Positions 1-8,973 of a DNA stretch of 64,000 bases are shown here, piece after piece; within the stretch, counting starts at the first letter, position 1; each line of letters starts with the position of its first letter. The notes beneath the pieces were generated by a model, which worked only from the letters and a program-made list of their open reading frames with translations, did no database searches and was not told the DNA's origin. The DNA is from Bacillota bacterium. Its GTDB lineage: Bacteria; Bacillota; Clostridia; Christensenellales; CAG-314. The DNA lies in assembly GCA_023458375.1 (NCBI GenBank), contig JAEWZT010000003.1, forward strand, positions 62,001-126,000, read 5' to 3'. Position numbers and translations under genes: made by a program.

Positions 1-51
1 AGTCGTTAAGTATTTATAAAGCAAAGGGCAATACGCCAAAAATAAAAAAAT

Positions 52-624
52 ATGTTGATAACTAATAACGGTTTAACCATAAGAAGCGCGCAGGAAAAGG
101 ACGCCGAAATATTGACCAAGTGGTGGAACGACGGAAAAGTTATGGAGCACGCAGGTTTTCCAAAGGGTCTCGGTACCGTCAAAGAAAAAACACTTGAACT
201 AATAAAGCAAAACAATGTGCTTACCCAGCGCTGCGTCATTGAATATGACAGCTTGCCTGTCGGCGAAATGAGCTATTTTATAAAAGATGACTGCGCCCAA
301 ATAGGCATAAAAATTTGCGTTCAAAGCCTTCAAAACAAGGGACTTGGCAGCAAGCTGCTTAAAATGTTCATTGATTTTTTGTTTACCGATAAAAAAGTTA
401 ACGGCATCGTTTCAATAAACAAAATTATCCTTGACACCAACAAGAAAAACCTTCGCGCGCAGCATGTCTATGAAAAGCTGGGTTTTACCAAACTGCGCGA
501 AAACATCAACTGCTGGCAAGACCAAATGGGGGAATTGCAAAGCTCGGTTGACTACGAAATGACGCGCGCCAGCTGGAAAGCGCTTAAAAAAGCTAAAAAT
601 ATGTTTGTTAGGGAAAAGTTATGA
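52..624 (+). CDS. GNAT family N-acetyltransferase
   Basis: A 190-residue protein of the GNAT fold, which transfers an acetyl group from acetyl-CoA to an amine; the acceptor cannot be told from sequence. Residues 94-101 (QNKGLGSK) form the acetyl-CoA pyrophosphate loop (Q/RxxGxG), followed by a helix and, near residues 135-145, the N-x-A-x-x-x-Y-E-K-L-G-F pattern typical of RimJ/RimL-like members. The stop codon overlaps the next start (ATGA), so the two genes are probably translationally coupled. No strong ribosome binding site is visible before the ATG, and the promoter may lie left of the window. Confidence 0.85.
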   Translation: MLITNNGLTIRSAQEKDAEILTKWWNDGKVMEHAGFPKGLGTVKEKTLELIKQNNVLTQRCVIEYDSLPVGEMSYFIKDDCAQIGIKICVQSLQNKGLGSKLLKMFIDFLFTDKKVNGIVSINKIILDTNKKNLRAQHVYEKLGFTKLRENINCWQDQMGELQSSVDYEMTRASWKALKKAKNMFVREKL

Positions 625-1235
625 AGCATTTTGAATATACATTGCCAAGCGGCTACAAACAAGCCAAGGTCATTGACGCGGGAAGCAAAAAACTCGGAAT
701 AATATTAAATCTTATTGCGCTTTTGGTTACGGCAATTATTGTGGGCGCAACGGTGCTTATTTTAAAGCCGCAAAATATTATGGAAGATATGACGCTTGAC
801 GCCAAATATTTTCTGCGCCTTGCAATATATTTTGTCATACTTTTTGGTTACATAGTGTTGCATGAGCTTGTCCACGGCGCGGCATATAAGCTTTTAACTA
901 AGCAAAAGCTTAAATTTGGAATGACTTTAACAGTCGCCTATTGCGGCGTGCCCGATATTTTTGTTTACCGCAAGGCGGCACTTATTGCGTTGCTTGCGCC
1001 TTTTACGGTATTTCTGCCACTTTTTGCCGCCCCGATATTTTTGCTTGCGGCAGACGTTGACAAGATTTTTTGCGCCTTTATGCTGGGTATGCATATCGGC
1101 GGTTGCAGCGGCGACCTATACATATCTTTCCTTTACGCCGTTAAGTTTAAAGACCCTTCCGTATTGATGCAGGACACCGGTCCCAAGCAAATCTTTTATG
1201 TAAAAGAGACAGCGCAAAAGCAAGATAGCCTATAA
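621..1235 (+). CDS. DUF3267-type membrane zincin (putative metalloprotease)
   Basis: A 204-residue polytopic membrane protein. HELVH at residues 81-85 is an HExxH zinc motif in a membrane helix, and a G-D pair at about 164-165 in the last helix is a plausible further ligand, as in site-2-protease-like and DUF3267 families. About four hydrophobic segments are seen (roughly 25-48, 64-90, 118-145, 149-172). It overlaps the upstream acetyltransferase by 4 bp. Substrate unknown; the peptidase call rests on the motif and membrane setting. Confidence 0.75.
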   Translation: MKHFEYTLPSGYKQAKVIDAGSKKLGIILNLIALLVTAIIVGATVLILKPQNIMEDMTLDAKYFLRLAIYFVILFGYIVLHELVHGAAYKLLTKQKLKFGMTLTVAYCGVPDIFVYRKAALIALLAPFTVFLPLFAAPIFLLAADVDKIFCAFMLGMHIGGCSGDLYISFLYAVKFKDPSVLMQDTGPKQIFYVKETAQKQDSL

Positions 1236-1449
1236 GCAAATATGAAAGTTTTCCCGCTTTAAAGTTGCCGTGCTTTTGCGGTAAAAGTTTAGGTTTTTTG
1301 ACTGCTCAGTAAAATTAAAGCAGTAAATTACAAGGCTTAGTTTGCATAAAACATAATTATAAAGCTGCGGATTTAATTGATAAAAGCAAAAATAAATAAA
1401 AAGCGTAAACCTAACCAAATAAGACAAAAAATATAAGAAAGAGATAAAG

Positions 1450-1476
1450 AAAAAGTCCGAAAAAATCGGACTTTTT
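1450..1476. terminator. Bidirectional hairpin terminator between convergent genes
   Basis: An 11-bp perfect stem (AAAAAGTCCGA / TCGGACTTTTT) with an A5 loop and T-rich flanks on both strands. It lies between the + strand protease-like gene and the - strand gap gene and could serve both. The rest of the 332-bp gap is AT-rich with no gene seen. Confidence 0.85.
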
Positions 1477-1567
1477 AAATTTAATTGCGTTTTGGGCTTT
1501 TTGTTCCGAAAAGCTCTTTAATAAGATTAAATAGCTATGCCGTCTTGCTTTTTACCAATACTAGCGA

Positions 1568-2569
1568 TTATTTGCAGATATGCACCGCCAAGTCAACTAC
1601 TTTGCTGGAATAGCCCATTTCGTTGTCATACCAAGCCACGAGCTTTACAAAAGTGCTTGTCAAGGGTATGCCCGCTTCGGCGTCAAAAATGCAGGTGTTC
1701 CTTTCGCCTATAAAGTCGCTTGAAACCAAAGGCTCTTCGGTGTAGCGGATAATCCCCTTCATCTCATTTTCGCTCGCCTTTTTAATCGCCTTTTTAATTT
1801 CTTCGTAAGTTGCGGGTTTTTCAAGGTTTACAGTCAGGTCCACTACGGATACGTTTAAAGTGGGCACTCTAAAAGACATTCCCGTAAGTTTTCCGTTAAG
1901 CTGGGGTATTACCTTGCCTACCGCCTTTGCCGCGCCCGTGCTGCTGGGGATAATATTTGCGCTTGCCGCTCTGCCGCCGCGCCAGTCTTTTTTGCTGGGG
2001 CTGTCAACGGTTTTTTGTGTGGAAGTGGTGCTGTGGACGGTAGTCATCAAGCCGTCTTTAATACCGAAATTGTCGTTAATTACCTTTGCCAAAGGCGCAA
2101 GGCAGTTGGTGGTGCAGGAAGCGTTGCTTACAATCGCCTGCCCCGCGTAGGTCTTTTCGTTTACGCCCATAACAAACATAGGCGCGTCGGAAGAAGGCGC
2201 GGTAATGATTACTTTTTTTGCCCCGCCCGCTAAGTGCCCCTGGTTTTTGTCAATTGCCGTAAAAAAGCCCGATGACTCCGCCACTACGTCAACGCCGAGT
2301 TTTCCCCAAGGAATGTTGGCGGGGTCCATTTCGTTATAAACGTAAATCTTTCTTCCGTTAATTTCCACGCCGCCCTCAACAGCCTTAACCTCTCCTTTAA
2401 AAGCGCCGTGAATGGTGTCATACTTAAAAGCATAAGCCAAATATGTCAAGTCGGTGTAGCCGGGGTCGTTTATAGCCACTACTTCAATATTGTCTCTGCT
2501 AAGCGATTCGCGCAAAACAAGTCTGCCTATTCTGCCGAAACCGTTAATTCCCATTTTTACTTTTCCCAT
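1568..2569 (-). CDS. gap: Glyceraldehyde-3-phosphate dehydrogenase (type I)
   Basis: Glycolytic enzyme that oxidises and phosphorylates glyceraldehyde-3-phosphate with NAD. The 333 residues match the usual length. The N-terminal Rossmann motif is INGFGRIGR (8-16), the N-D pair after the second beta strand (34-35) favours NAD, and the active-site segment SNASCTTNC puts the catalytic Cys at 152. The ATG is preceded by GGAGG (2581-2585). It is divergent from fba across a short promoter region, so two glycolytic genes share one control region. Confidence 0.97.
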   Translation of the reverse strand: MGKVKMGINGFGRIGRLVLRESLSRDNIEVVAINDPGYTDLTYLAYAFKYDTIHGAFKGEVKAVEGGVEINGRKIYVYNEMDPANIPWGKLGVDVVAESSGFFTAIDKNQGHLAGGAKKVIITAPSSDAPMFVMGVNEKTYAGQAIVSNASCTTNCLAPLAKVINDNFGIKDGLMTTVHSTTSTQKTVDSPSKKDWRGGRAASANIIPSSTGAAKAVGKVIPQLNGKLTGMSFRVPTLNVSVVDLTVNLEKPATYEEIKKAIKKASENEMKGIIRYTEEPLVSSDFIGERNTCIFDAEAGIPLTSTFVKLVAWYDNEMGYSSKVVDLAVHICK

Positions 2570-2627
2570 TTTTGTATAAACCTCCGATATATCAATATTG
2601 TTTACTTTTTTTTCTCTTTATATTAGA

Positions 2628-2657
2628 ATAATAAATGCAACAAGCCTTTTTTGTCAA
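2628..2657 (-). promoter_or_regulatory. Sigma-A-type promoter of gap
   Basis: On the minus strand TTGACA (2652-2657), an 18-bp spacer and TATTAT (2628-2633) lie upstream of the gap ribosome binding site, predicting a leader of about 50 nt. Confidence 0.6.
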
Positions 2658-2728
2658 TTAAATGAATAGCATTAGCAAAGCGGGAAACGCTTCAAAAGAT
2701 TATAATCATAAGGGAGGGGTAATATATA

Positions 2729-3652
2729 ATGGCACTCGTTACAAGCAAAGAGATGTTTGAAAAAGCCTATAAAGGCGGCTACGCCATAGGCGCTTTTAAC
2801 GTAAACAATATGGAGCAAATCCAGGGCATAATTTCGGCGGGGCAAGAAACTAAAAGCCCCCTGATTTTACAAATCAGCATGGGCGCGCGCAAATACGCCA
2901 ATATGCGCTATTTAAAAGCGTTGATTGACGCAGGCATAGCCGAAAGCGGGCTTCCCGTGTGTATGCACTTAGACCACGGCGACAGCTTTGAAATATGCAG
3001 GCAATGCGTTGAGGACGGTTTTACTTCGGTAATGATAGACGCCTCGCACCTGCCTTTTGCGGAAAACGTAGCTTTAACAAAAAAGGTGGTTGACTACGCG
3101 CACGCACGCGGCGTTGTGGTGGAAGGCGAGTTGGGAGTATTGGCGGGCGTAGAAGAGCATGTTTCCAACGAATACGGCAACTATACCAATCCCGCGGAAG
3201 TGGAGGAGTTTGTAACGCGCACGGGCGTTGACAGCCTGGCTATTTCCATAGGCACTTCGCACGGCGCTTATAAGTTTAAAGGAGAAGCAAAACTGCGCTT
3301 TGACATTTTAGACGAAGTAGGCAAAAGGCTGCCTAAGTTTCCCGTTGTGCTTCACGGCGCAAGCAGCGTTCCCCAAGCTTTTATAGAGGAAATCAACCGT
3401 TACGGCGGAAATATGAAGGGCGCGCAGGGAGTGCCCGAAGAAATGCTGCGTAAAGCCGCTTCAAAAGCGGTATGCAAAATAAACATTGACAGCGACATAC
3501 GTTTAGCAATTACGGCGGCTATAAGAAAGCACTTTGCAGAGCACCCCGAACACTTTGACCCCCGGCAATACCTTGCCCCCGCGCGCGAGGCGGTAAAGCA
3601 AATGGTAATGCACAAAATCGTCAATGTTTTGGGCAGCGAGGGCAAAGCGTAA
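2729..3652 (+). CDS. fba: Class II fructose-1,6-bisphosphate aldolase
   Basis: Zinc-dependent aldolase that cleaves fructose-1,6-bisphosphate to two triose phosphates. It has 307 residues, typical of the clostridial class II type. HLDHGDS at 80-86 contains the catalytic Asp82 and zinc ligand His83. The later GTSHGAYK and VVLHGASS segments carry the other His ligands, and NIDSDIR is the phosphate-binding signature. GGGAGGGG (2712-2719) is a strong ribosome binding site. It stands divergent to gap and is followed by an inverted-repeat terminator. Confidence 0.96.
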   Translation: MALVTSKEMFEKAYKGGYAIGAFNVNNMEQIQGIISAGQETKSPLILQISMGARKYANMRYLKALIDAGIAESGLPVCMHLDHGDSFEICRQCVEDGFTSVMIDASHLPFAENVALTKKVVDYAHARGVVVEGELGVLAGVEEHVSNEYGNYTNPAEVEEFVTRTGVDSLAISIGTSHGAYKFKGEAKLRFDILDEVGKRLPKFPVVLHGASSVPQAFIEEINRYGGNMKGAQGVPEEMLRKAASKAVCKINIDSDIRLAITAAIRKHFAEHPEHFDPRQYLAPAREAVKQMVMHKIVNVLGSEGKA

Positions 3653-3772
3653 GGAGAAAGGCTTTTTAAAAGCAAATGCGTAAAGTTTTTGAAAGTGATT
3701 TAGATCAAAAAAGTGCTTTAAGGATTTAAGGCTGCGCGCATTACAGTAACTAATAATAGCGATTTAGCAACT

Positions 3773-3806
3773 ATTAAAGGCTTGAAAATATTTTCAAGCC
3801 TTTAAT
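3773..3806. terminator. Long inverted repeat between convergent fba and dfr
   Basis: A perfect 16-bp inverted repeat (ATTAAAGGCTTGAAAA with its complement, 2-nt centre). T-rich ends on both strands suggest a bidirectional terminator for fba (+) and thyA-dfr (-). Confidence 0.75.
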
Positions 3807-3832
3807 ATTATCTACTAATAATTTGCAAAAAA

Positions 3833-4354
3833 CTATTTATCCCGCTTCCCGTAAGGCAGAGGGTTTTCGTTTATGTAAGTGCAAAATCGAATGGTATAGC
3901 CGTTATCAAGCATAGGCGCGCTTTGTTCCTTTAACTTCCAACCCTTTTCTTTGTCAAGGTTTACCATAAAAGCGGTGGCGTCAGGCGTTTGGGCTTCTAC
4001 CTTGGTTATAATTGCTTCGCTGCAATAGGGGTAAAGCAGCTTGTATATGCTTGCGCCGCCGCACACAAAAACGTCGTCGCCGTTGTAGAGCGAAAGTTTT
4101 TCAAAAAGTTCTTCTGTCGTTTGCGCCATTATGCAGCCTTCAAAAACTTCCCCCGTATTGCAAAGCACTACGTTGACGCGGTTTTTTAAAGGTTTGCTTT
4201 TAGAAAAGGACTTTAAGGTGTTTGAGCCTACGACTATAACCTTGTTAAGCGTTTTGCCCTTAAAATTGACCGACAAGTCGTAGGGCAGGTCGTAAAGCAA
4301 GTCGTTTTGACAACCTATCGCCCAGTTTTTATCTACCACAACTATTAGTTTCAT
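3833..4354 (-). CDS. folA: Dihydrofolate reductase
   Basis: Reduces dihydrofolate to tetrahydrofolate with NADPH, regenerating what thymidylate synthase uses. The 173 residues begin with the family's beta strand and W-A-I-G-x-x-N-D loop. Asp27 in the LPYDL segment is the likely substrate carboxylate, and VFVCGGASIYKLL holds the conserved Gly-Gly NADPH-binding turn. The usual G-R-K-T segment reads GSNT here, so the Arg that commonly holds the NADPH 2'-phosphate is missing; the cofactor contact must differ. It overlaps thyA by 4 bp, forming a thyA-dfr operon. Confidence 0.9.
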   Translation of the reverse strand: MKLIVVVDKNWAIGCQNDLLYDLPYDLSVNFKGKTLNKVIVVGSNTLKSFSKSKPLKNRVNVVLCNTGEVFEGCIMAQTTEELFEKLSLYNGDDVFVCGGASIYKLLYPYCSEAIITKVEAQTPDATAFMVNLDKEKGWKLKEQSAPMLDNGYTIRFCTYINENPLPYGKRDK

Positions 4355-5178
4355 ATCGCCACCTCAAATTTGTAATCCCAGTCGTTGTATTTGTAATTTT
4401 CTAACTTTAAATCGCTTACAGTAAAGGCATAAAAGTCCTTTTTATCGGGCAGCGTTACTTTTGGCGCGTCGTGGCAGGGCTGCGAAATGAGTTCTTTTAC
4501 CTTTTCAATATGCCTGTCATAAATATGCGCGTCGGCTATAACGTGGACAAGTTCGCCCGCCTCAAAGCCCGAAACTTTGGAAAACATCGTAAGCAGAAGG
4601 GCGTATTGCGCCACGTTCCAGTTATTTGCCACCGCCATATCCTGGCTTCGTTGGTTTAACAGCGCGTTCAGTTTGTTTCCCGTTACGTTAAGCGTTAAAG
4701 AATAGGCGCAGGGATAAAGAGCCATTTCGCTTAAATCGGCGTGGACATACATATTTGCCATAATCCTGCGCGAGCGGGGGTTGTGGACTAAGTCGTAAAG
4801 CATTTTGTCCACTTGGTCAAACTTCCCTTGGGGATAATCGTGCTTGACGCCCAGCTGATAGCCGTATGCTTTGCCTATGCTGCCCTTTTCGTCCGCCCAT
4901 GCGTCCCACACGTGAGAATTTAAGTCTTTAATATTGTTGCTCTTTTTTTGCCAAATCCATAAAAGCTCGTCAAATGCGCTTTTTAAATAAATGCGGCGCA
5001 GCGTCAAAAGGGGGAATTCCTCGCTTAAATCGTATCTGTTAACAAGGCAAAACCTCTTGACGGTATGTGCTTCGCTGCCGTCTTGCCAGCGCGGACGCAC
5101 GTTGTAACCGCTGTCCCACACGCCGTTGTCCAAAATGTCTTTTATATTGGAAATAAAAATCTCGTCAGCCCTGCTCAT
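4351..5178 (-). CDS. thyA: Thymidylate synthase (ThyA type)
   Basis: Methylates dUMP to dTMP with methylene-tetrahydrofolate. The 275 residues carry the catalytic Cys157 in LYPCAYSL, the QRSQD phosphate/substrate motif (176-180), NWNVAQYA, and the C-terminal DAHIYDRHIE signature. An AAAGGAG site on the minus strand (about 5190-5196) precedes the ATG. First gene of a two-gene operon with dfr, the classic pairing because this reaction releases dihydrofolate. Confidence 0.96.
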   Translation of the reverse strand: MSRADEIFISNIKDILDNGVWDSGYNVRPRWQDGSEAHTVKRFCLVNRYDLSEEFPLLTLRRIYLKSAFDELLWIWQKKSNNIKDLNSHVWDAWADEKGSIGKAYGYQLGVKHDYPQGKFDQVDKMLYDLVHNPRSRRIMANMYVHADLSEMALYPCAYSLTLNVTGNKLNALLNQRSQDMAVANNWNVAQYALLLTMFSKVSGFEAGELVHVIADAHIYDRHIEKVKELISQPCHDAPKVTLPDKKDFYAFTVSDLKLENYKYNDWDYKFEVAI

Positions 5179-5331
5179 AGTCTTTTTTACTCCTTTAACG
5201 CTTAAAGTCTAGCAAAAAAACCTTTTTAAGTCAACAACAAGCGGCTTAAAGAAAATCGGTTTGCACCTTAGTTTTTTATACAACGGGTGGCGATATAAGA
5301 CGTATTAAAACTGTTTGATATATAAGAAGCG

Positions 5332-5703
5332 CTATTCTTGCCCGAAGGTTTCGCGGAATATTTTTGCCAAAAGCTCCTTTGGAATCTCCTGACCGCAAAA
5401 TATTTGTAGCATACCCCTAGGCGTGATTTTATAGTCCTTCAATTGGTCGCGGTGGGAGGCAACCGCATTTATGAAAACTTCCGTCTTGTGAGATATTGCC
5501 GCGTTTGAAACAATATTGACATGCCCGTTAAAGGGCGCGAGAATTATAGACCTGTTTCCTATGTAATACATAGGCAGTTTTGACCACAGTTTTTCGTCGG
5601 GTTGCTCTGTTAAACTTTTATGCAACAGCGTGTCTAGTTCTGTAAATAAACTTACCGTCTGTTTATCAAGCTTTTCTAATGCAACACAAAACTCTTTGTT
5701 CAT
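5332..5703 (-). CDS. DUF1801 (YdhG/Fra-like) small protein
   Basis: About 123 residues. The C-terminal pattern around KDYKITPRGMLQIF and IPKELLAKI resembles the DUF1801 fold, whose studied members include a frataxin-like iron chaperone in Bacillus; function here is not known. A longer reading frame begins at a TTG at 5718, but that TTG overlaps a GGAAG ribosome binding site 7 nt before the ATG at 5703, so the ATG is the better start. It is monocistronic on the minus strand. Confidence 0.6.
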   Translation of the reverse strand: MNKEFCVALEKLDKQTVSLFTELDTLLHKSLTEQPDEKLWSKLPMYYIGNRSIILAPFNGHVNIVSNAAISHKTEVFINAVASHRDQLKDYKITPRGMLQIFCGQEIPKELLAKIFRETFGQE

Positions 5704-5889
5704 AATAATTACTTCCAAAACTTAATTTGTAATTAGTTTAGCGGTTTTTTAAATGCAATGCAATAGTTTGCAGATAATAACCAACAGCATAAATACAGTT
5801 TTAAAATCTTAAAACTTAGGTTATCTTCCCCCGTAAGGGGCGTATTGTGTTTTTCTGCCCAAACTCATTTTTAATAAAATAAAAGAAAA

Positions 5890-6651
5890 CTATATATGAA
5901 TTTCGTAAGAATAATAAACGTCTTCTAAAACATATCCTAAACTTTGCGCCACAGCCGCCGATATTTCGCCGTGGGCGTCCCAGTGAGGCCACAGCCCCCT
6001 GTTTAACGTTTCAAGCACCATTTTTGCGGCGACTATCTTTGACAGACCCTTTCCCCGATAGTCGGGGTGAACGTCTACGCCAACCTCTACGCCTTGGTCG
6101 CAAGTTGAAAAAGACGCCGAACCGGCAATAATTTTTTCTCCTTCCGTTAAGACGAAGCCGAAGCCCTTTTTTTCAAACTCCTCGGCGTCTGCATAGCCTC
6201 TGCACAAGTCTTCCGTCCAGTCGTAGCTAATAATTTTTTCATAAACCTGCCCGTCAACGGGCAAAATTCGGTATTTGTCATCTAAGCTTGCGGCTATTTC
6301 TTCCAAGCGCTTTTTATCAAAACAAGAATAATCCTGCTTAAACTTGTAGCACTTATATTTTTTGGCGCGTTCGCCGTATACCTTTTCTACAATTTTATCC
6401 CATTTTTCGTCGGAGGGCATGCAGATGATATAATTTCCCACCGCTTCTTGCGCGAATTTTACCAGTTCCTCGTTTGCCTCCCCCGCCAGAAACGCAAGAT
6501 TGCAGGCATAAATTGCCGCTGACGAGGGGCAAGACGTGCTGTCGGCGTAAGAAACGCCCACACCCCCTTCAAGGTAAGTTAAAATTAAAGTGTCTTCAAC
6601 CTTGTGAAAAAACTTTTCCACTTCCTTTCTGTTTACTATCCGTTCTATCAT
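5890..6651 (-). CDS. GNAT acetyltransferase (ZmaR/PF12746-like)
   Basis: A 253-residue acetyltransferase with a variable N-terminal half (1-150) and a C-terminal GNAT domain. HPDYRGKGLSKIVAAKM holds the acetyl-CoA loop, and PHWDAHGEISAAVAQSLGY is characteristic of the PF12746 GNAT group that includes zwittermicin-resistance-like proteins. A GAAGGG site precedes the ATG on the minus strand. Substrate not predictable; resistance or metabolite modification are possibilities. Confidence 0.75.
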   Translation of the reverse strand: MIERIVNRKEVEKFFHKVEDTLILTYLEGGVGVSYADSTSCPSSAAIYACNLAFLAGEANEELVKFAQEAVGNYIICMPSDEKWDKIVEKVYGERAKKYKCYKFKQDYSCFDKKRLEEIAASLDDKYRILPVDGQVYEKIISYDWTEDLCRGYADAEEFEKKGFGFVLTEGEKIIAGSASFSTCDQGVEVGVDVHPDYRGKGLSKIVAAKMVLETLNRGLWPHWDAHGEISAAVAQSLGYVLEDVYYSYEIHI

Positions 6652-7174
6652 AAACCCTTCTTTATAGTATGTTATTTCCTCTTTTTGAGGTGATTTGCCT
6701 GATTTTTTGATGAAATAAAAGCGCTAGGTATATTGAGCGCTTCTTAAATTTGGCGTTGTCTTTTAAAGCTTGCTTTTGCTTTTTAAAGACAAACAATATT
6801 TAGTAAAGATTTATTTACTTTGTTAAATACCCCGCTTCATCTTGCCTATAATATAACCCCGCTTTTGATTTTATGCAACTGATTTTTACAAAATGTAATA
6901 TATTATTTCAGTATTTTTTTATACGGTTTTAACCTATAAAAAGAGCGGTTTTTACTCCTGACATATTTAAAAAAAGGGCGGCAAAATAAATATTTTTATC
7001 GTTTTAAATGCAATAATTATGATCTATAAAGATGTCAAAAAATAAAAAAACCCATTATGGATTATCAAGTTTAGCAAAAATAAAGTCCTAAAAGAACGCC
7101 TATAAAAACATTTTGTTTTTAGCTGGTGTTTAATGCCGTTTTAGCGCGGCAAGCATAAAGCGAAAATAAGCTAC
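6652..7174. other. AT-rich gap without genes
   Basis: No coding frame with a ribosome binding site was found on either strand. One hairpin is present at 6719-6742 (AAGCGCT, 10-nt loop, AGCGCTT), followed on the minus strand by TTTTATTT; it could be a back-up terminator behind the tRNA gene. Confidence 0.5.
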
Positions 7175-7201
7175 AAAAAAAAGAGCCGCCAAAAAGGCAA
7201 C
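7175..7201 (-). terminator. Rho-independent terminator of the tRNA-Arg transcript
   Basis: On the minus strand GTTGCC, a T5 loop and GGCGGC (six pairs, two of them G-U) are followed by a run of T. It lies about 30 nt after the tRNA 3' end. Confidence 0.75.
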
Positions 7202-7230
7202 CCTTATATAAATTGCGCGCCGTAGGCGTT

Positions 7231-7306
7231 TGGCGTTCCCGACAGGAGTCGAACCTGCAACCATCAGAATCGGAATCTGACATTCTATCCATTGAACTAC
7301 GGGAAC
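7231..7306 (-). tRNA. tRNA-Arg, anticodon CCG
   Basis: A 76-nt cloverleaf on the minus strand. The acceptor stem GTTCCCG pairs with CGGGAAC, followed by discriminator G and an encoded CCA. The anticodon stem TCAGA/TCTGA closes a loop with CCG at positions 34-36, reading the CGG arginine codon. The T arm carries GGTTCGACTCC. It stands alone with its own terminator downstream. Confidence 0.95.
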
Positions 7307-7480
7307 ATATTTTTTAAGCGCTCCATTTAATTTTATCTTGCGTTTGCCTTAAAACGGCAATTTCAATTTTTTTAACGTTTTCAAAAATTGCCCGTTTTTT
7401 CACACCGTTTTTACTAATCTTAGCAGAAATTTCATTTTTTTACGGCATATTTTTGCGGTCTATAAGCAAATTACAAGATT

Positions 7481-7510
7481 TTGCGGGTTGTGTATCGTCT
7501 TTAATATAAT
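7481..7510 (+). promoter_or_regulatory. Candidate upstream promoter of the cation-efflux gene
   Basis: TTGCGG (7481-7486), an 18-bp spacer and TATAAT (7505-7510) would give a leader of about 80 nt. It competes with the closer TTGACA-TAAAAT promoter. Confidence 0.4.
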
Positions 7511-7562
7511 ACAGCGTCGGCTTTTTTGCAACCGATTAAGCTTTGTTGTTTAGCGTATAGCG

Positions 7563-7591
7563 TTGACAAGGCATGTTTTACGACTTAAAAT
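7563..7591 (+). promoter_or_regulatory. Strong promoter abutting the start codon
   Basis: TTGACA (7563-7568), a 17-bp spacer and TAAAAT (7586-7591) end only 7 nt before the ATG at 7599. If this promoter is used, transcription begins at or next to the start codon and the mRNA is leaderless. Confidence 0.6.
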
Positions 7592-7598
7592 AAATGAT

Positions 7599-8705
7599 AT
7601 GGCAAAGGTTAAAAGCAAAACTTATTACAGCGTAACCGCCGTCGTTGTTTCTTTGATATGCAACGCCGCGCTTTTTGCCGCAAAGCTTGCGGCAGGGCTT
7701 GCGTTTTCCGGTATGGCCGTCGTTGCCGACGCCTTTAACAATTTAGCCGATTTAGGAAATAACGCAGTGTCGCTTGTAGGCATAAGGGCCGCAAATATTC
7801 CCGCAGACAAAGAACACCCTTTCGGGCATGCGCGTGCGGAATACCTTGCCGCTATGATTGTGGCGTTTTCCGTTTTCTTTTTGGGCATTGAGCTGATTAT
7901 GTCGGCGGCGGAAAAAATTATAACACCCGTTCAGACTGAATTTTCATATATTACCCTTGCGGTGCTTTCGGTAAGCGTTTTGGTTAAGCTTTTCATGTTC
8001 TTTTTTAACCGTGCCAACGCAAAAAGGACAAACTCAGCCATTTTAAAGGCCGCCGCCGCAGACAGCATCGCAGACGTAGCGGCAACCTTTGTCATAATAC
8101 TATCAATGCTTATTTCTTATTACGCAAAAATTGAACTTGACGCCTATATGACTATTGCGGTTGCAATTTTCATTCTTTTTTCAGGCTACGGCGTGCTTAA
8201 AGACACCTTTTCTTCCCTTATGGGCAAGGGCGCCGAAAAGGAAAAAGTCAAGCAGATTAAAGAAAAAATCCTCTCTTACCAAGGCGTTTTGGGCGTTCAC
8301 GACCTGATGGTGCACGACTACGGCGGAAAGCTTTACGCCTCCGTCCATGTTGAGGTTGATGCAAACAAACCCGTGTTGGAAAGCCACGAGATTATTGACA
8401 AAATTGAGTTTGATTTTATGCCTGAAATTTCTCTTGTCGTTCACCTTGACCCTGTTGTGTGCGATAATGCAGAAGTCAACATTTTAAGGGAAAAAATAAA
8501 AGAGCTTTTAAAGCAAATTGACCCCCGGCTTTCTATGCACGATTTCAGGGCGGTTTTTGCCTCCACCCATGCCAACTTGATTTTTGACGTCGTTTTGCCC
8601 TACGAATGCAAGCTTGCGCCCAATGACGTTACCCAAGCGCTGCAAGAGCAAGTCTCCAAATTGGGCTACAATTATTATTTAAAAATTACCTACGATAAGG
8701 AATAA
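7599..8705 (+). CDS. Cation diffusion facilitator family transporter
   Basis: Proton-coupled divalent cation exporter of the inner membrane; the metal (Zn, Mn, Fe, Co) is not defined by sequence. About 368 residues with an N-terminal bundle of six helices, the metal-site motif ADAFNNLAD in helix 2, HPFGHARAEY after it, and AAAADSIADV in helix 5. A cytosolic region with two tandem ferredoxin-like stretches (about 215-365) follows. A frame-extending TTG at 7563 coincides with a -35 element, so the ATG at 7599 is chosen. That ATG has no ribosome binding site, consistent with a leaderless message. Confidence 0.88.
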   Translation: MAKVKSKTYYSVTAVVVSLICNAALFAAKLAAGLAFSGMAVVADAFNNLADLGNNAVSLVGIRAANIPADKEHPFGHARAEYLAAMIVAFSVFFLGIELIMSAAEKIITPVQTEFSYITLAVLSVSVLVKLFMFFFNRANAKRTNSAILKAAAADSIADVAATFVIILSMLISYYAKIELDAYMTIAVAIFILFSGYGVLKDTFSSLMGKGAEKEKVKQIKEKILSYQGVLGVHDLMVHDYGGKLYASVHVEVDANKPVLESHEIIDKIEFDFMPEISLVVHLDPVVCDNAEVNILREKIKELLKQIDPRLSMHDFRAVFASTHANLIFDVVLPYECKLAPNDVTQALQEQVSKLGYNYYLKITYDKE

Positions 8706-8973
8706 ATATTCTTTAAAAGCAGAAAAAAAGTATTATAATCAATAGCCCAAACGGTGTTGCGCGAATGAAATATTTTGGCGCAAAGATAAGTTTTAATGTA
8801 AAAAGTAAGTATAATAAATAGCGGCGATAGGTTTTACGGCGGTTATTCCTAAGACGCAAAGGCGTTTAGTTAAAAGTTATCGGCGTTAAAATGCTTAAAA
8901 AATTACATAAATTACCCTTACAGTTTGAAAGGCTTTATGATTGAACTAAATATAAGCGTAAAACGCCGTAAGA

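Noticed and set aside
7563..7598. TTG-initiated N-terminal extension of the cation-efflux protein
   Set aside because: The TTG is part of a TTGACA -35 element, and the extra 12 residues have no counterpart in the family.
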